64,000 nt of DNA, from the NCBI RefSeq assembly GCF_023277115.1, contig NZ_JALQCS010000001.1, positions 2,164,001-2,228,000 of the forward strand. Direction: 5' to 3'. The notes below the pieces were generated by a model. That model saw only the letters and a list, made by a program, of their open reading frames with translations. It did no database searches and was not told the origin of the DNA. The translations under genes and the position numbers were made by a program. Below are positions 8,892 through 17,820 of this stretch, one piece after another. How positions within the stretch are numbered: position 1 is the first letter of the stretch; each line of letters starts with the position of its first letter. The stretch is from Acidithiobacillus acidisediminis. GTDB lineage: Bacteria > Pseudomonadota > Gammaproteobacteria > Acidithiobacillales > Acidithiobacillaceae.

Positions 8892-10493
8892 TTAACCAAC
8901 CAAATCCTGAATGCGTGCTGCCACAGCCGGAGAGTAGCCGGGGCGCAAACCTGCCACCCTCACCAAACGCCAGGACTTAAGTTCCACCGCCTCGGATTGG
9001 AGTCTGCAAGCGACGATACCCAGTCGGCGCATCTGAAACTGTTCTGTGGATTCTACCCATTGTCGGAGTTCATCTGCCGTCACGGGCATCTTATCCAGAT
9101 GACGTTGTATCAGTGTTCGACAACCGATGTGGGTCCCTATAGCCGTCACCGTCACCTGCTTAGGCCGGGCTTCGCTTAGAATTTCCTGCGCTGACCGCCG
9201 TACTTCGTTGGCGAAATGTTGATCTCTCTGGTTCCAGTCAACACGCAGGTCCTGAGCCTTAGAACGCGGTAGCGGTGCAGGAAGATGGTCATACAGCCAA
9301 TCGCGATCATTCCGATATAGCCAGCCAAAAGCCGCCTGGTTGGCCGATCGCAGCTGCTTTCTGCAAACGCCTGAGGAACGTCGTACGATGGCAAGCCACT
9401 CACGTCGGCGTTTTCCCAATGGGCTGTTCTGAACCAAAGCTGATCCTTTTGATATTTCAGAACCCACTCTGTCCACGGCCATGGATACCGGTTGGTGGTG
9501 CTGCGCGTGTATACCCGACAGGTTGAGCGGATTCGGCACGACTATCTCCGGCTGTATTTGAAGGCATGCACGGTAAAAAACCTCTGGAGTGCTGCAGAGC
9601 CATTGAATTAGAAGCAAATGATGTAAAGGGTGCGCAGAATTACGTCGCTTCCGCACCATGGCCGCGAGCCATCCTTGGTGGCCTCCGTTGACAAGGGGGC
9701 ATCCGACTTCCTGGAGAAAATCTTCACCATAGTAGTTTAAAAATGCCTGACGAAATGCTTCTTGTCGAACATGCCCTTCACCAGTTATCAGACCCCGTAA
9801 TTTTAGGAAACGATGATATGCATGAACAATTCTACCAAATCCTAATGTGGGTAAATTATTTTGAAGAATCCAGGAGACCGCATTAGCGACGGTAATGTGC
9901 CTTTCGAGGTTGTCATGTGACGGATTTCCTGTGCGGACAACGGAATTATAATCTAAGGCTATGAACGCATGTTTATTAACTGGCGCACTTATCACAGCGT
10001 CAGAGTCGCTAAGTAGTGAACCGTGTTTATGACAGACCCGCAAGTTAGCTATCTGGTGCGCACGATGCCAGTAAGGTTCTCCGAATTCAGTGATGTCAGA
10101 CTCTTTGCAAACCGGACAATAGCGTAGGAAACGGGGCGATTTAATAGAGCTGGCCATTACTCCAATTGAGCAGTGAATGGTTCCGCCTTGATCACTGGCT
10201 GCCATGTCTTTAGCAATCTTTCCGGCAGAATAGTCCGTTAGAAATGGCTGATAAAGTGGAAATAGTGTGTGATTGCGTATCAGACTCGCCGGTGTATGTG
10301 AGCTGCCCCTCGGTAACCGGCCACATAAGGCAGCAAGTCGAGAAGGGAAATCGTATACAGCGCAAGCCTGGCGACAACCAAAAAGGTCCTCTACCGTGTG
10401 TCGGAAGTCATTATTCCTACTCATAATATGATAGCGTGCACATATGCTGTAGAGCAACTCGTCAGGGTATGGCTCAGGGAAGAAGGCTATCAT
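8892..10493 (-). CDS. tnsD: TnsD/TniQ target-site protein
   Basis: 533 residues. The N-terminal TniQ domain is recognisable from FFPEPYPDELLYSICARYH and carries a zinc-binding set C126, C129, C154, H157 (CPVC and CHKH). TnsD normally recognises a chromosomal attachment site and recruits TnsC. The start ATG overlaps the tnsC stop (ATGA), so the two genes are translationally coupled. Which site this protein recognises cannot be told from the sequence; the present insertion in traG is probably not its target. Confidence 0.9.
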   Translation of the reverse strand: MIAFFPEPYPDELLYSICARYHIMSRNNDFRHTVEDLFGCRQACAVYDFPSRLAALCGRLPRGSSHTPASLIRNHTLFPLYQPFLTDYSAGKIAKDMAASDQGGTIHCSIGVMASSIKSPRFLRYCPVCKESDITEFGEPYWHRAHQIANLRVCHKHGSLLSDSDAVISAPVNKHAFIALDYNSVVRTGNPSHDNLERHITVANAVSWILQNNLPTLGFGRIVHAYHRFLKLRGLITGEGHVRQEAFRQAFLNYYGEDFLQEVGCPLVNGGHQGWLAAMVRKRRNSAHPLHHLLLIQWLCSTPEVFYRACLQIQPEIVVPNPLNLSGIHAQHHQPVSMAVDRVGSEISKGSALVQNSPLGKRRREWLAIVRRSSGVCRKQLRSANQAAFGWLYRNDRDWLYDHLPAPLPRSKAQDLRVDWNQRDQHFANEVRRSAQEILSEARPKQVTVTAIGTHIGCRTLIQRHLDKMPVTADELRQWVESTEQFQMRRLGIVACRLQSEAVELKSWRLVRVAGLRPGYSPAVAARIQDLVG

Positions 10494-12169
10494 TTGTTAG
10501 TCCAAAATTCTTCTATTGGCTTAATGACCCCAGCGTTATTTAGCGCCTGATGGGGCGTGATTTTCCCCTTTCGCGCGTTAATCATTTCAGTCAACACTTT
10601 TTCCACTGCCGGTTTTTGCGTTTCTTGGTGTTGGTCCTTGCGTGACGGATTTCTCTTTGTACCTCTTGACGGAGGCCGAACGCCGACGGCTCGCAACAGG
10701 GCATCCTTTATTACCGGTGCCAGTTCTGTTTCGTCGGCATGCTGCTTCAATGCCTCTTCAGCACATTGGTGGGCCATGTCGACAGGGAACCCCGCTTCCA
10801 GCAAAACCTCGGCGACGCGCATCAAAATTTCGTCCGGTTCCTTATGAGCATTTTGTTGCTGTGCGACACGCTGAGCCTTCATCGTGTCAAGCGTTCCTTC
10901 GAGTGCTACCCGTTCGCGTGCTCCACGTAAATATTGTTCGAGGTCACTGATGGGCGGCATGATATCCTTGATCCTACCGAGTGCGGCAAGATCTCGCTTC
11001 TTGAGCGCCTCAAGAATTGGCCGAGCGAGTTGCAGGCTGTCTCTGGCAACATCACCAATCAGTTCCGGTGAGATTGTTTCATCTTCCTGTCCTATCACTG
11101 CCCATTGGGCCAGCATATAGAGTTTCACCGCAATATCTACAATGCCTTGTGATTCCTGGTATAAGGCATTGCGGATCGTCGGCGTTAGCGGGGTCTCCGA
11201 TTTGGTCCACTGGTAATGCCAAACGCCTTCAATAAAGAAATCCCAAACATCATCCTGAGGCAAGTTGGACCAGACGAGATCTCCTTGTCCCGCACTACGG
11301 CGCGCCTGTGCAAATTCACCACTCAGCAGCGGAAGCGCTTTAAATGTCCCTACCAGCACAACAGGAACACTAAACTGATTGACCATTTGGCCAAAGAAAT
11401 TCAACATCTTGGCTGCACCGCCGCTACTGGCTTCATTCAGTCTTTGGATCTCATCAATGACCAAAACCCCTAGCCCCAGTACTGCAGCCACGTTAGCCAT
11501 TTCTGGAAGCAATTCGTCGACGGATCGCCGTCGGTTATTACCGAACTTAGGGTAGTAGCGGGTCCCGACAATCTCATCAACGGCTTGAAAGAAATTTAGG
11601 CAGAGCCCCCTCAATGATCCATCCTGGGGACACTCAAGTTTCAGCCAAACCAGTTGGACACGATCAAGCGCGTGACCTCCATATTTGCCGGAGTGCTGGA
11701 TTTGCTGAGCGTAAAGGGAGAGTACGCTTTCAACGGCGGTCGTCTTACCCACTCCACTGGTACCAATTATGGCAAAGCCCGCTGCGGTAGAGCGGACGAG
11801 GGGTTGATAATCGGGTTTTCCACGATCCCAATCGAGATCAGGGAAGCCAGAACGAAGCTGTTTGATCCACTCGGCAGAGATCGGGTTGCGGGGTGAATAG
11901 CCGTTGCGAAGCATCCGCGAAAACCGTTGCTCAAGCTCCAGGAAAATGGGCAGCGGTTCTACATAGTTCGCAATCCGTTGCACTGCCTCCAGACGTTTAC
12001 TCGCTGCTAATTCGCGCTCACTTTGGTGATATACCGGGTGCCGCCGCAGAAGACTTGCCACCTTTTCCATAGGCAAGACGGGCGGCAAAGCTTCAATGAA
12101 GGGATTATGTCGATACATGGGGTCTTCGCTAGGCGTGTAAACTGCCTGCTCCTTACTGCCGGTCAGCAT
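10490..12169 (-). CDS. tnsC: TnsC, AAA+ regulator of transposition
   Basis: 559 residues. Walker A (GTSGVGKTT, residues 136-144) and Walker B (VLVIDEIQRL, D239-E240) are intact. TnsC polymerises on target DNA and links TnsD or TnsE to the TnsAB transposase. The C-terminal 120 residues are helical and basic. In standard Tn7-like elements tnsC follows tnsB directly. Here tnsB ends at 44160, 32 kb away, so tnsC must have its own promoter. A 40-codon frame overlaps its start. Confidence 0.93.
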   Translation of the reverse strand: MLTGSKEQAVYTPSEDPMYRHNPFIEALPPVLPMEKVASLLRRHPVYHQSERELAASKRLEAVQRIANYVEPLPIFLELEQRFSRMLRNGYSPRNPISAEWIKQLRSGFPDLDWDRGKPDYQPLVRSTAAGFAIIGTSGVGKTTAVESVLSLYAQQIQHSGKYGGHALDRVQLVWLKLECPQDGSLRGLCLNFFQAVDEIVGTRYYPKFGNNRRRSVDELLPEMANVAAVLGLGVLVIDEIQRLNEASSGGAAKMLNFFGQMVNQFSVPVVLVGTFKALPLLSGEFAQARRSAGQGDLVWSNLPQDDVWDFFIEGVWHYQWTKSETPLTPTIRNALYQESQGIVDIAVKLYMLAQWAVIGQEDETISPELIGDVARDSLQLARPILEALKKRDLAALGRIKDIMPPISDLEQYLRGARERVALEGTLDTMKAQRVAQQQNAHKEPDEILMRVAEVLLEAGFPVDMAHQCAEEALKQHADETELAPVIKDALLRAVGVRPPSRGTKRNPSRKDQHQETQKPAVEKVLTEMINARKGKITPHQALNNAGVIKPIEEFWTNK

Positions 12170-12285
12170 GCAAAGCGCTCCCAGTTGTCAGCTGCTTTGG
12201 CTAGCAGCCAGCGTCTAAAATCGAGCGATCTCCAATGCGATGCAACGCATGTCATCAAGCCTTGAATCTCCGGCGAGGTGCCCAT
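12163..12285 (-). CDS. Small ORF overlapping the start of tnsC, 40 aa
   Basis: A frame from ATG 12285 to TGA 12163-12165 encodes MGTSPEIQGLMTCVASHWRS and 20 more residues. Its stop overlaps the tnsC ATG in the way of coupled genes. The peptide looks protein-like (aromatic and charged pattern), but I cannot place it. It may be a leftover C-terminus of the gene that once preceded tnsC, or a leader driving its translation. Confidence 0.35.
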   Translation of the reverse strand: MGTSPEIQGLMTCVASHWRSLDFRRWLLAKAADNWERFAC

Positions 12286-12520
12286 CTTTACCCAGTAAAG
12301 CCTATATCATACTTGCCGCTGAGTCATTAATATCCTTTTTGAATGCCTACAGCACGGTGCGATCTCATTCTAAATCGCATTAGAAATAGATTTAATTATG
12401 CATTTCCCCACCCAGCGATGGATTAACCCGTTCATGGTCCCTCCCAAGGGCACGGAGAACCGCAACCAACTGCTCCCCAGGCGCCCCCCAGGCTGTCAAA
12501 GCCGCAACTGTGAACTCTAC

Positions 12521-12676
12521 TCAACTGCGTGCGCCTTGGTCCTGTAATGTGGCGATATCCCTGTACAATGTGCGCAAACTGATCCCGAGCTCCGTAGCGA
12601 GACACGCTCCAGTAACCGCGAATCGATGCCGGCGCAAAATTTGGATTAGGGCGAGGAGGCGCTGGGCTCGTGACAT
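12521..12676 (-). pseudogene. Truncated YafY/DeoR-type HTH regulator
   Basis: A 51-residue frame starting MSRAQRLLALIQILRRHRFA and continuing GACLATELGISLRTLYRDIA matches the N-terminal winged helix of WYL-type regulators. The WYL domain is absent; the frame stops at 12521. It is a relic, probably of an older cargo insertion. Confidence 0.75.
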
Positions 12677-12695
12677 GAAGATTCCAGGCAGTTAC

Positions 12696-12920
12696 TCACA
12701 CTTGTATGCCAAAGGCTTTCCAGAACCCTTGTTGACCAACGCTCGTGACCGAAATTTTTCGCTGTCCTGCGGGCTTTCGTAGCCACCCGTCTTCTTGGAA
12801 TCGCATCATCAACGCGGCTCCCAAGGCACCACCGATATGCGGACGACGCTCGCTCCAATCGATACACCGGCGTGCGAAAAGCCGGTGTTGACGTCGCAAG
12901 TTCGGAAGATCCAAGCCCAA
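12696..12920 (-). pseudogene. Remnant of ArsR-family regulator, C-terminal part
   Basis: The frame contains CIDWSERRPHIGGALGAAL followed by a predicted last wing (EDGWLRKPAGQRKISVTSVG). This is the C-terminal signature of a group of ArsR-type regulators whose proteins are normally near 220 residues. Only about 75 codons remain and no N-terminal HTH is seen. It lies between the WYL relic and an inverted repeat. Confidence 0.65.
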
Positions 12921-12952
12921 GGCGGCAAACCCACGCTCACCAACCTCTGAAA

Positions 12953-13034
12953 CCGCTAAGGGTTGTCCGACGCCTGCCCGATAAGTCCCGCAGCACCAGT
13001 CGCGCGTGGGCAGGCATCAGACAACCCTTAGCGG
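12953..13034. repeat. 27-bp inverted repeat of unknown origin
   Basis: Arms starting CCGCTAAGGGTTGTC (12953) and ending GACAACCCTTAGCGG (13034) pair over 27 bases with two mismatches around a 28-base spacer. It may be the fused ends of a deleted insertion sequence or a small non-autonomous element. From 13035 to 13286 I see no gene. Confidence 0.65.
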
Positions 13035-13286
13035 AAGCAGACCTTCCCACCGAGATCTGGGACGAATAGTATTAGTCACACGGATGTTCGAGGATAGATG
13101 ATGACGTTACGAGCGACATGAGCTAGCGCGTTGCGGACGGCTCTCGACTACGAGGGAGATCAAGAGATGAGAAATGAGGCCTGCATGCGGTATTTGTTAA
13201 TCCCTTCTCAGCCCTTAAAAAATGGCGCATCATTGATCTGTTTATACAAGAAATCAAAAGTGGCCTGATCTATATTCGGAGTATGC

Positions 13287-14402
13287 ATGGAAACAAGCAC
13301 AGCCAGCAATGATCAGACTGGCGGGCAGTCCGAACAATCCATTGATGGTTACGATGCTCCCATCCCTGGCGGATGGGAGGGCTATCCCCTAGATGAACTG
13401 GCGATTCGGGATGAACGTCGCTCAACGTCAGATGTAATCCGGCGTATCAAGAATGAGCGCTTTGTCCTTGATCCGGATTTTCAGCGGGGGTTCGTTTGGG
13501 ATAAAAATAAGCAAAGCCGGCTGATCGAATCTATCCTTCTACGCATTCCTTTGCCTGTCTTCTATGTTGCTGAAGACGACGGCGGACGCCTTATCGTGGT
13601 GGATGGAAGGCAACGCCTCTCCACGCTATTACATTTTCTCGACGACAAACTGGCCCTCCAACTCAAGGACCGACCGGAACTAGACGGCTGCCGATTTAGC
13701 GAACTAGATGTGCGTTTACAGAATCGGGTGGAGGATTGTCAATTACTTTTCTATATAATCGATCGCTCGGTGCCTGAGCGGGCACGATTGGATATCTTCG
13801 AGAGGGTCAACGGGGGAGAGGTTTTGACCCGTCAGCAAATGCGTAATGCAATATACAACGGCCCAGCAACTGCGTTTCTGCGCAGGGAGGCTGAGACAGG
13901 ACTTTTCTTGGAAGCGACCGGCGGTAGTCTCAACTCTGGAAAAATGCAGGATCGAGAGATGATCAACCGGTTTTGCTCTTTCCGGTTGCTGCCATTGGAC
14001 ACATACCGGGGTGATATGGACGAGTGGCTTGCTAAGGGTTTGCAGTTCATGAACAATGCCAGGCAAGACGAAATGGAGAAGCTAAGCAGTCGATTCCGAC
14101 GAGCTATGAAAAACAATCTTTTGGTATTTGGCCGCCAAGCATTTAGAAAACACCATTCCCAAGATCAGCGGCGTAGCACACTCAATGCGTCTTTGTTCGA
14201 TATTATGAGCACGCACCTTGCCAAGTATTCCGAATCAAGAGTAGAGGAGAATGCCGAAATACTTCGTAGAAGGTTTTTTGAGCTTATGGACGATGAAAGA
14301 TTCCTCAAAGCTATTAGCTTTAGCACTAACTCAACTTTGGCGGTAAACACACGCTTTAATATCGCTCAATCAATATTTAAGGAAGTGTTTGATGTTGCGT
14401 GA
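13287..14402 (+). CDS. DUF262 protein (ParB/GmrS-like nuclease fold)
   Basis: 371 residues. After a short acidic leader comes the DUF262 signature: FVLDPDFQRGFVWDKNKQSR, then LPVFYVAED and VVDGRQRLSTLLHF, where DGRQR is the nucleotide-binding or catalytic motif of this fold. The C-terminal half is helical. Proteins of this class act in DNA-targeting defence such as the GmrSD enzymes. It overlaps the next gene (tga within ATGTTGCGTGA), so the three genes form one operon. The copy looks intact. Confidence 0.85.
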   Translation: METSTASNDQTGGQSEQSIDGYDAPIPGGWEGYPLDELAIRDERRSTSDVIRRIKNERFVLDPDFQRGFVWDKNKQSRLIESILLRIPLPVFYVAEDDGGRLIVVDGRQRLSTLLHFLDDKLALQLKDRPELDGCRFSELDVRLQNRVEDCQLLFYIIDRSVPERARLDIFERVNGGEVLTRQQMRNAIYNGPATAFLRREAETGLFLEATGGSLNSGKMQDREMINRFCSFRLLPLDTYRGDMDEWLAKGLQFMNNARQDEMEKLSSRFRRAMKNNLLVFGRQAFRKHHSQDQRRSTLNASLFDIMSTHLAKYSESRVEENAEILRRRFFELMDDERFLKAISFSTNSTLAVNTRFNIAQSIFKEVFDVA

Positions 14403-14835
14403 AATTCACCTTTCTGGATTCAAGTGTTTTGATACACTAAATCTGCCGTTAGGGCGACTGACTCTGCTAACGGGGCAAAATGGAGGCGGTAAGTCCTCGG
14501 TCATACAGGCGTTGGTTCTACTATCTCAGACTTTTACTTATCAGGAATGGGGGCGTTCTTTATTGCTTGACGGCCCAGAACTAGCTTTGGGCAACGTGAC
14601 TGATGTGCTCAATCAGGAAACGGCTCGCGATAGTTTAGCCGTTGGCATATCCTCTGATGAGCAGAAGGTAAAGTGGTCATTTAAGACCAATGATAGGCAT
14701 GCACTTTCCATTGAACTGGAGCAATTGGAAGTGGACAACTTACTGATTTCAACAGAGCCAAACACCGCCATACGTTGGTTGATGCCGTTACCCTACGCCG
14801 AAAACTCGCCCGTCGTAAAGGAGTCTCTGATTTAG
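14392..14835 (+). pseudogene. AAA ATPase (DUF3696 type), N-terminal part, split by IS
   Basis: Starts MLREIHLSGFKCFDTLNLPL with Walker A TGQNGGGKSS, the pattern of SMC/RecF-like AAA ATPases of the DUF3696 group. The frame ends shortly after entering the IS5-type element. The second part with Walker B is at 15920-16678. The two pieces together would be a normal-length ATPase of about 400 residues. The protein is broken, so the system is probably off. Confidence 0.85.
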
Positions 14836-15915
14836 CCATCTGATACAATGGGCTGACCGAGTAGCGAGGAGATGCTATCCATGTCCGGACAGATAACCTT
14901 TGCCGAGGAGCCCAGCCTGTCGCGACGCCGCAAGCAGACCAAGCGAGAACGCTTTCTGGCCGAGATGGATGCCGTGGTTCCCTGGGCCAGGCTTGTGGCC
15001 TTGATCGAGCCGCACTACCCCAAGGGGGGCAGCGGCCGCAAACCTATGCCTTTGGAGCGGATGCTGCGGATCCACTTTCTCCAGCAATGGTTCGGCTACT
15101 CCGATCCGGGGATGGAAGAGGCCCTGTACGAGGTTCCTCTGCTCCGTCAATTCGTCGGTATCGACTTGGGTCGGGACTTCGTTCCCGATGAGACCACGAT
15201 CCTGAAGTTCCGCCGCTTACTGGAGCGCCATGCGCTTGCCCAGGCCATCTTTGCCGAGGTGCAGTCCGTGTTGCAGGAGAAAGGGCTCTTGCTGCAGGAA
15301 GGCAAGACCGTGGATGCCACCTTGATTCACGCCCCGAGCTCCACCAAGAACCGAGACCGCAAGCGGGATCCAGAGATGAGTTCCACCAAGAAAGGGAATC
15401 AGTGGTATTTCGGGATGAAGGCGCATGTGGCAACGGATCTCCAAGGTATCGTACAGGCGGTGGACTTCACGGCGGCCAAGGTACCGGATCATCAGCGGCT
15501 GGAGGGGCTCCTTACCGGAGAGGAGTCGGTGGTCCTCGCTGACCGGGGCTATGACTATCCCCAGGTGCATGACACGCTGGTGGCCCGAGGCATACGGAAC
15601 GCGGTAGCGCGGCGACGCTATCCTGGGCAGAAAACCGGCTTGGCGGCCCTCAAGCGCTACAACCGCGCCATTGCCCGGATCCGTGCCCGGGGAGAACACG
15701 CCTTCCGGGTGCTGAAGTGCCAATTCGGTTATCAGCGAACCAGATATCGGGGTCTGGCCAAGAACGGTGCTCAACTGACCACGCTCTTTGCCTTGGCCAA
15801 TCTGTACATGCTGAGGAGATATCTCCTGGCCGCGTAGGGAGTGGTGTGCCCAATATCCAATAATTCTCCAGAAAATGGGGGAATTTGACGGATAAGTGAC
15901 CTGATAGCAACGTGC
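14822..15915. mobile_element. IS5-family insertion sequence
   Basis: Carries one intact transposase gene and splits the ATPase gene. Candidate imperfect ends are AGTCTCTGATTTAGCC at 14822 and, read inward, AGGTCACTTATCCGTC ending at 15902. The tetramer TTAG occurs at 14832 and 15916 and could be a target duplication with slightly different ends. I cannot decide between them. Confidence 0.75.
14881..15837 (+). CDS. IS5-family transposase
   Basis: About 318 residues starting MSGQITFAEEPSLSRRRKQT. DDE residues are visible as KTVDATLIHAP, VVLADRGYDYP and the glutamate in GEHAFRVLKCQFGYQ. The N-terminal helical part (MLRIHFLQQWFGYSDPGMEEAL) is typical of the IS5 group. Full length with all catalytic motifs, so it may be active. 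Confidence 0.93.
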   Translation: MSGQITFAEEPSLSRRRKQTKRERFLAEMDAVVPWARLVALIEPHYPKGGSGRKPMPLERMLRIHFLQQWFGYSDPGMEEALYEVPLLRQFVGIDLGRDFVPDETTILKFRRLLERHALAQAIFAEVQSVLQEKGLLLQEGKTVDATLIHAPSSTKNRDRKRDPEMSSTKKGNQWYFGMKAHVATDLQGIVQAVDFTAAKVPDHQRLEGLLTGEESVVLADRGYDYPQVHDTLVARGIRNAVARRRYPGQKTGLAALKRYNRAIARIRARGEHAFRVLKCQFGYQRTRYRGLAKNGAQLTTLFALANLYMLRRYLLAA

Positions 15916-15919
15916 TTAG

Positions 15920-16678
15920 GTCAATACTGGGGACAAGGCGCACCTTTTTAGGCTAGGTCAGAGCTTCCTAAACGCCCTGCACCATTTGAATTGGATCACC
16001 GCCGAGCGCGCGGGCCCGCGAGAGTTGCTGCCATTAAGAATCTCAAACGATCATGCTCGAGTTGGTCACCACGGCGAACTGGCAGCCGGACTTCTTTATT
16101 GGCGTGGGCAGGACGTGGTCGACTCTTCTCTTCTTTTACACGACACTCCACCAACGCTATTTAATCAGGTCCGAGGGTATATGCAGCGTTTCTTTCCGGG
16201 GTGCGACCTTCGGGTCACTCCCATCGACGGGGTAAGCGCTGTTAGTCTCCGCCTGCGTTCCGATAATCGCTCTGATTTTCAGCGGCCGCAAAACGTTGGC
16301 TTTGGTCTCACACAACTATTCCCGATCATTGTTTCTCTGCTAGCTGCCCAAGGAGGGGATATGTTGGTGATCGAAAATCCAGAGGTGCACCTTCACCCCT
16401 ACGCGCAACAGGAAATCGGAATGCTGTTAGCGGAAACAGCTGCGAGCGGCGTTCAGGTGATATTGGAAACACACTCAGATCACGTGCTTAATGGCATACG
16501 CCTAGCGGTTAAGCAGAGAAAGTTGCCAGCTACTGACGTCCGTATCCATTTTTTCGCCCATCGGCCTGGTCAACCTGCCATTCCAGAGTCCCCCGCAATG
16601 GATGATGATGGAAGGCTAAATTCATGGCCGGAAGGATTTTTTGACCAATTCGATTTTGCTCTTGCGAAGTTGATGTAA
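15920..16678 (+). pseudogene. AAA ATPase (DUF3696 type), C-terminal part
   Basis: Open from 15920 and in frame across FLNALHHLNWITAERAGPRE. Walker B is MLVIENPEVHLHP, followed by VQVILETHSDHVLNGIRL and the C-terminal DUF3696 segment (DDDGRLNSWPEGFFDQF). This is the remainder of the ATPase interrupted by the IS5-type element. An internal TTG at 15986 might allow translation, but the product would lack Walker A. Confidence 0.85.
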
Positions 16679-16685
16679 GGCGCTA

Positions 16686-17654
16686 ATGGATGTAATCCTC
16701 GATGAATCCAGTCTTGCCCCCTGTGTTGATTGGAGCCCTGCCCGACGCATCGAGATATTGGGCTCTGCTCTGAAAGCTCTCGGACAGATAGGATGCTCTC
16801 ACATTTTGCGCTCAGTACGCGGTGCGGCCGACATGGATATCGGAGAATACCGCGGATTACGAGAATGGTGTTTCGATTGTCGGACAGATCACGATTTGGG
16901 GCGGTTCGTTGCCTGGTGTCTGAACAAACAACCTTTTATTGATGGTGCTGATGGTCTTTTCGCTGCTGCCGAAGGCGAGCGTGCCATTGAAGGCAAAGTG
17001 TGCGGTACAAGAGTCGTTGGCCTAACTTTCGCAGCGCTCACCGGCGCCCCCGCCTTGGCGCTTGGCAGCACGGTGTTGCCCTCATGTACGTCGGTTACTG
17101 TCGAACTCGTCACACTTGACGTTGATGGAGAATTCCAAGAAAAAGTAAATGTCTGCTGCCTAGTAACTGAAGATGACGTAAGACAGCAAAGCAATCTCAT
17201 CATAAACAACTTAGAGCAATCTGTATTGAACGGCGTGAACTTGCTGGATCAAGCAGACACACTTTTTCAACAACTGCGTTTTGGCCCCAGGGCCATAAGG
17301 CAGATTAAAGATCTCAACGGTAACGAGCCGGTATTTCATCAATTATTCCGCCATCTTCGTGCATTAAATAATGGCGCAATAACATGGCCACCAGAAGGGG
17401 TTAGCTTTTCCCCTGCCGATGCGATCTCGTGGAGTAGAGAAGACATCGCCACTCTGAGCCATGGGGTCTATGGCCCACAACGTGACTTCCCAATGCCAAA
17501 TGGCTTCAGGCAACGCCGTTGGAGCTGCCATACTAAGCTAAGTGGCGGTGCTGGAGCCCGGTTATATTTCGATGCCGAAAGAATCGGCGGAACAGCCGTG
17601 GTATTGATCGGTTACTTCGGCGACCACCTACCTTCTGTTCAGTTTCCCAGTTAA
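16686..17654 (+). CDS. Third gene of DUF262/ATPase operon, unknown protein
   Basis: 322 residues starting seven bases after the ATPase stop. I do not recognise the fold. The N-terminal 200 residues are mixed; the C-terminal 40 residues (RRWSCHTKLSGGAGARLYFD, then VVLIGYFGDHLPS) look like a compact beta domain that could be an effector or recognition module. Three-gene operons with a DUF262 protein and a DUF3696 ATPase occur as phage-defence systems. From memory the layout is like the Menshen type, but I could not confirm that. Confidence 0.6.
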   Translation: MDVILDESSLAPCVDWSPARRIEILGSALKALGQIGCSHILRSVRGAADMDIGEYRGLREWCFDCRTDHDLGRFVAWCLNKQPFIDGADGLFAAAEGERAIEGKVCGTRVVGLTFAALTGAPALALGSTVLPSCTSVTVELVTLDVDGEFQEKVNVCCLVTEDDVRQQSNLIINNLEQSVLNGVNLLDQADTLFQQLRFGPRAIRQIKDLNGNEPVFHQLFRHLRALNNGAITWPPEGVSFSPADAISWSREDIATLSHGVYGPQRDFPMPNGFRQRRWSCHTKLSGGAGARLYFDAERIGGTAVVLIGYFGDHLPSVQFPS

Positions 17655-17820
17655 TTTGCAACGGTAATAACCATGCCGGATTTCCGAGAATAGTTAAATG
17701 ATTGTTGATCGCAACAACAAAGCCCCAACTATTTGTTTATATCAACTCTTAGTGAGCCCATCCTATGACCGCAATCAGTCGTAAGCGTTCAGCGAACCCA
17801 CGCTTGCGGGTTGGCGCCGA

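Noticed and set aside
12953-13034. Integron attC site
   Set aside because: The inverted repeat lacks the conserved GTTRRRY/RYYYAAC boxes in the right places and no integrase gene is seen.
14832-15919. TTAG as proven target duplication of the IS5-type element
   Set aside because: With these borders the terminal inverted repeats do not match and the joined ATPase frame meets a stop, so the borders remain open.
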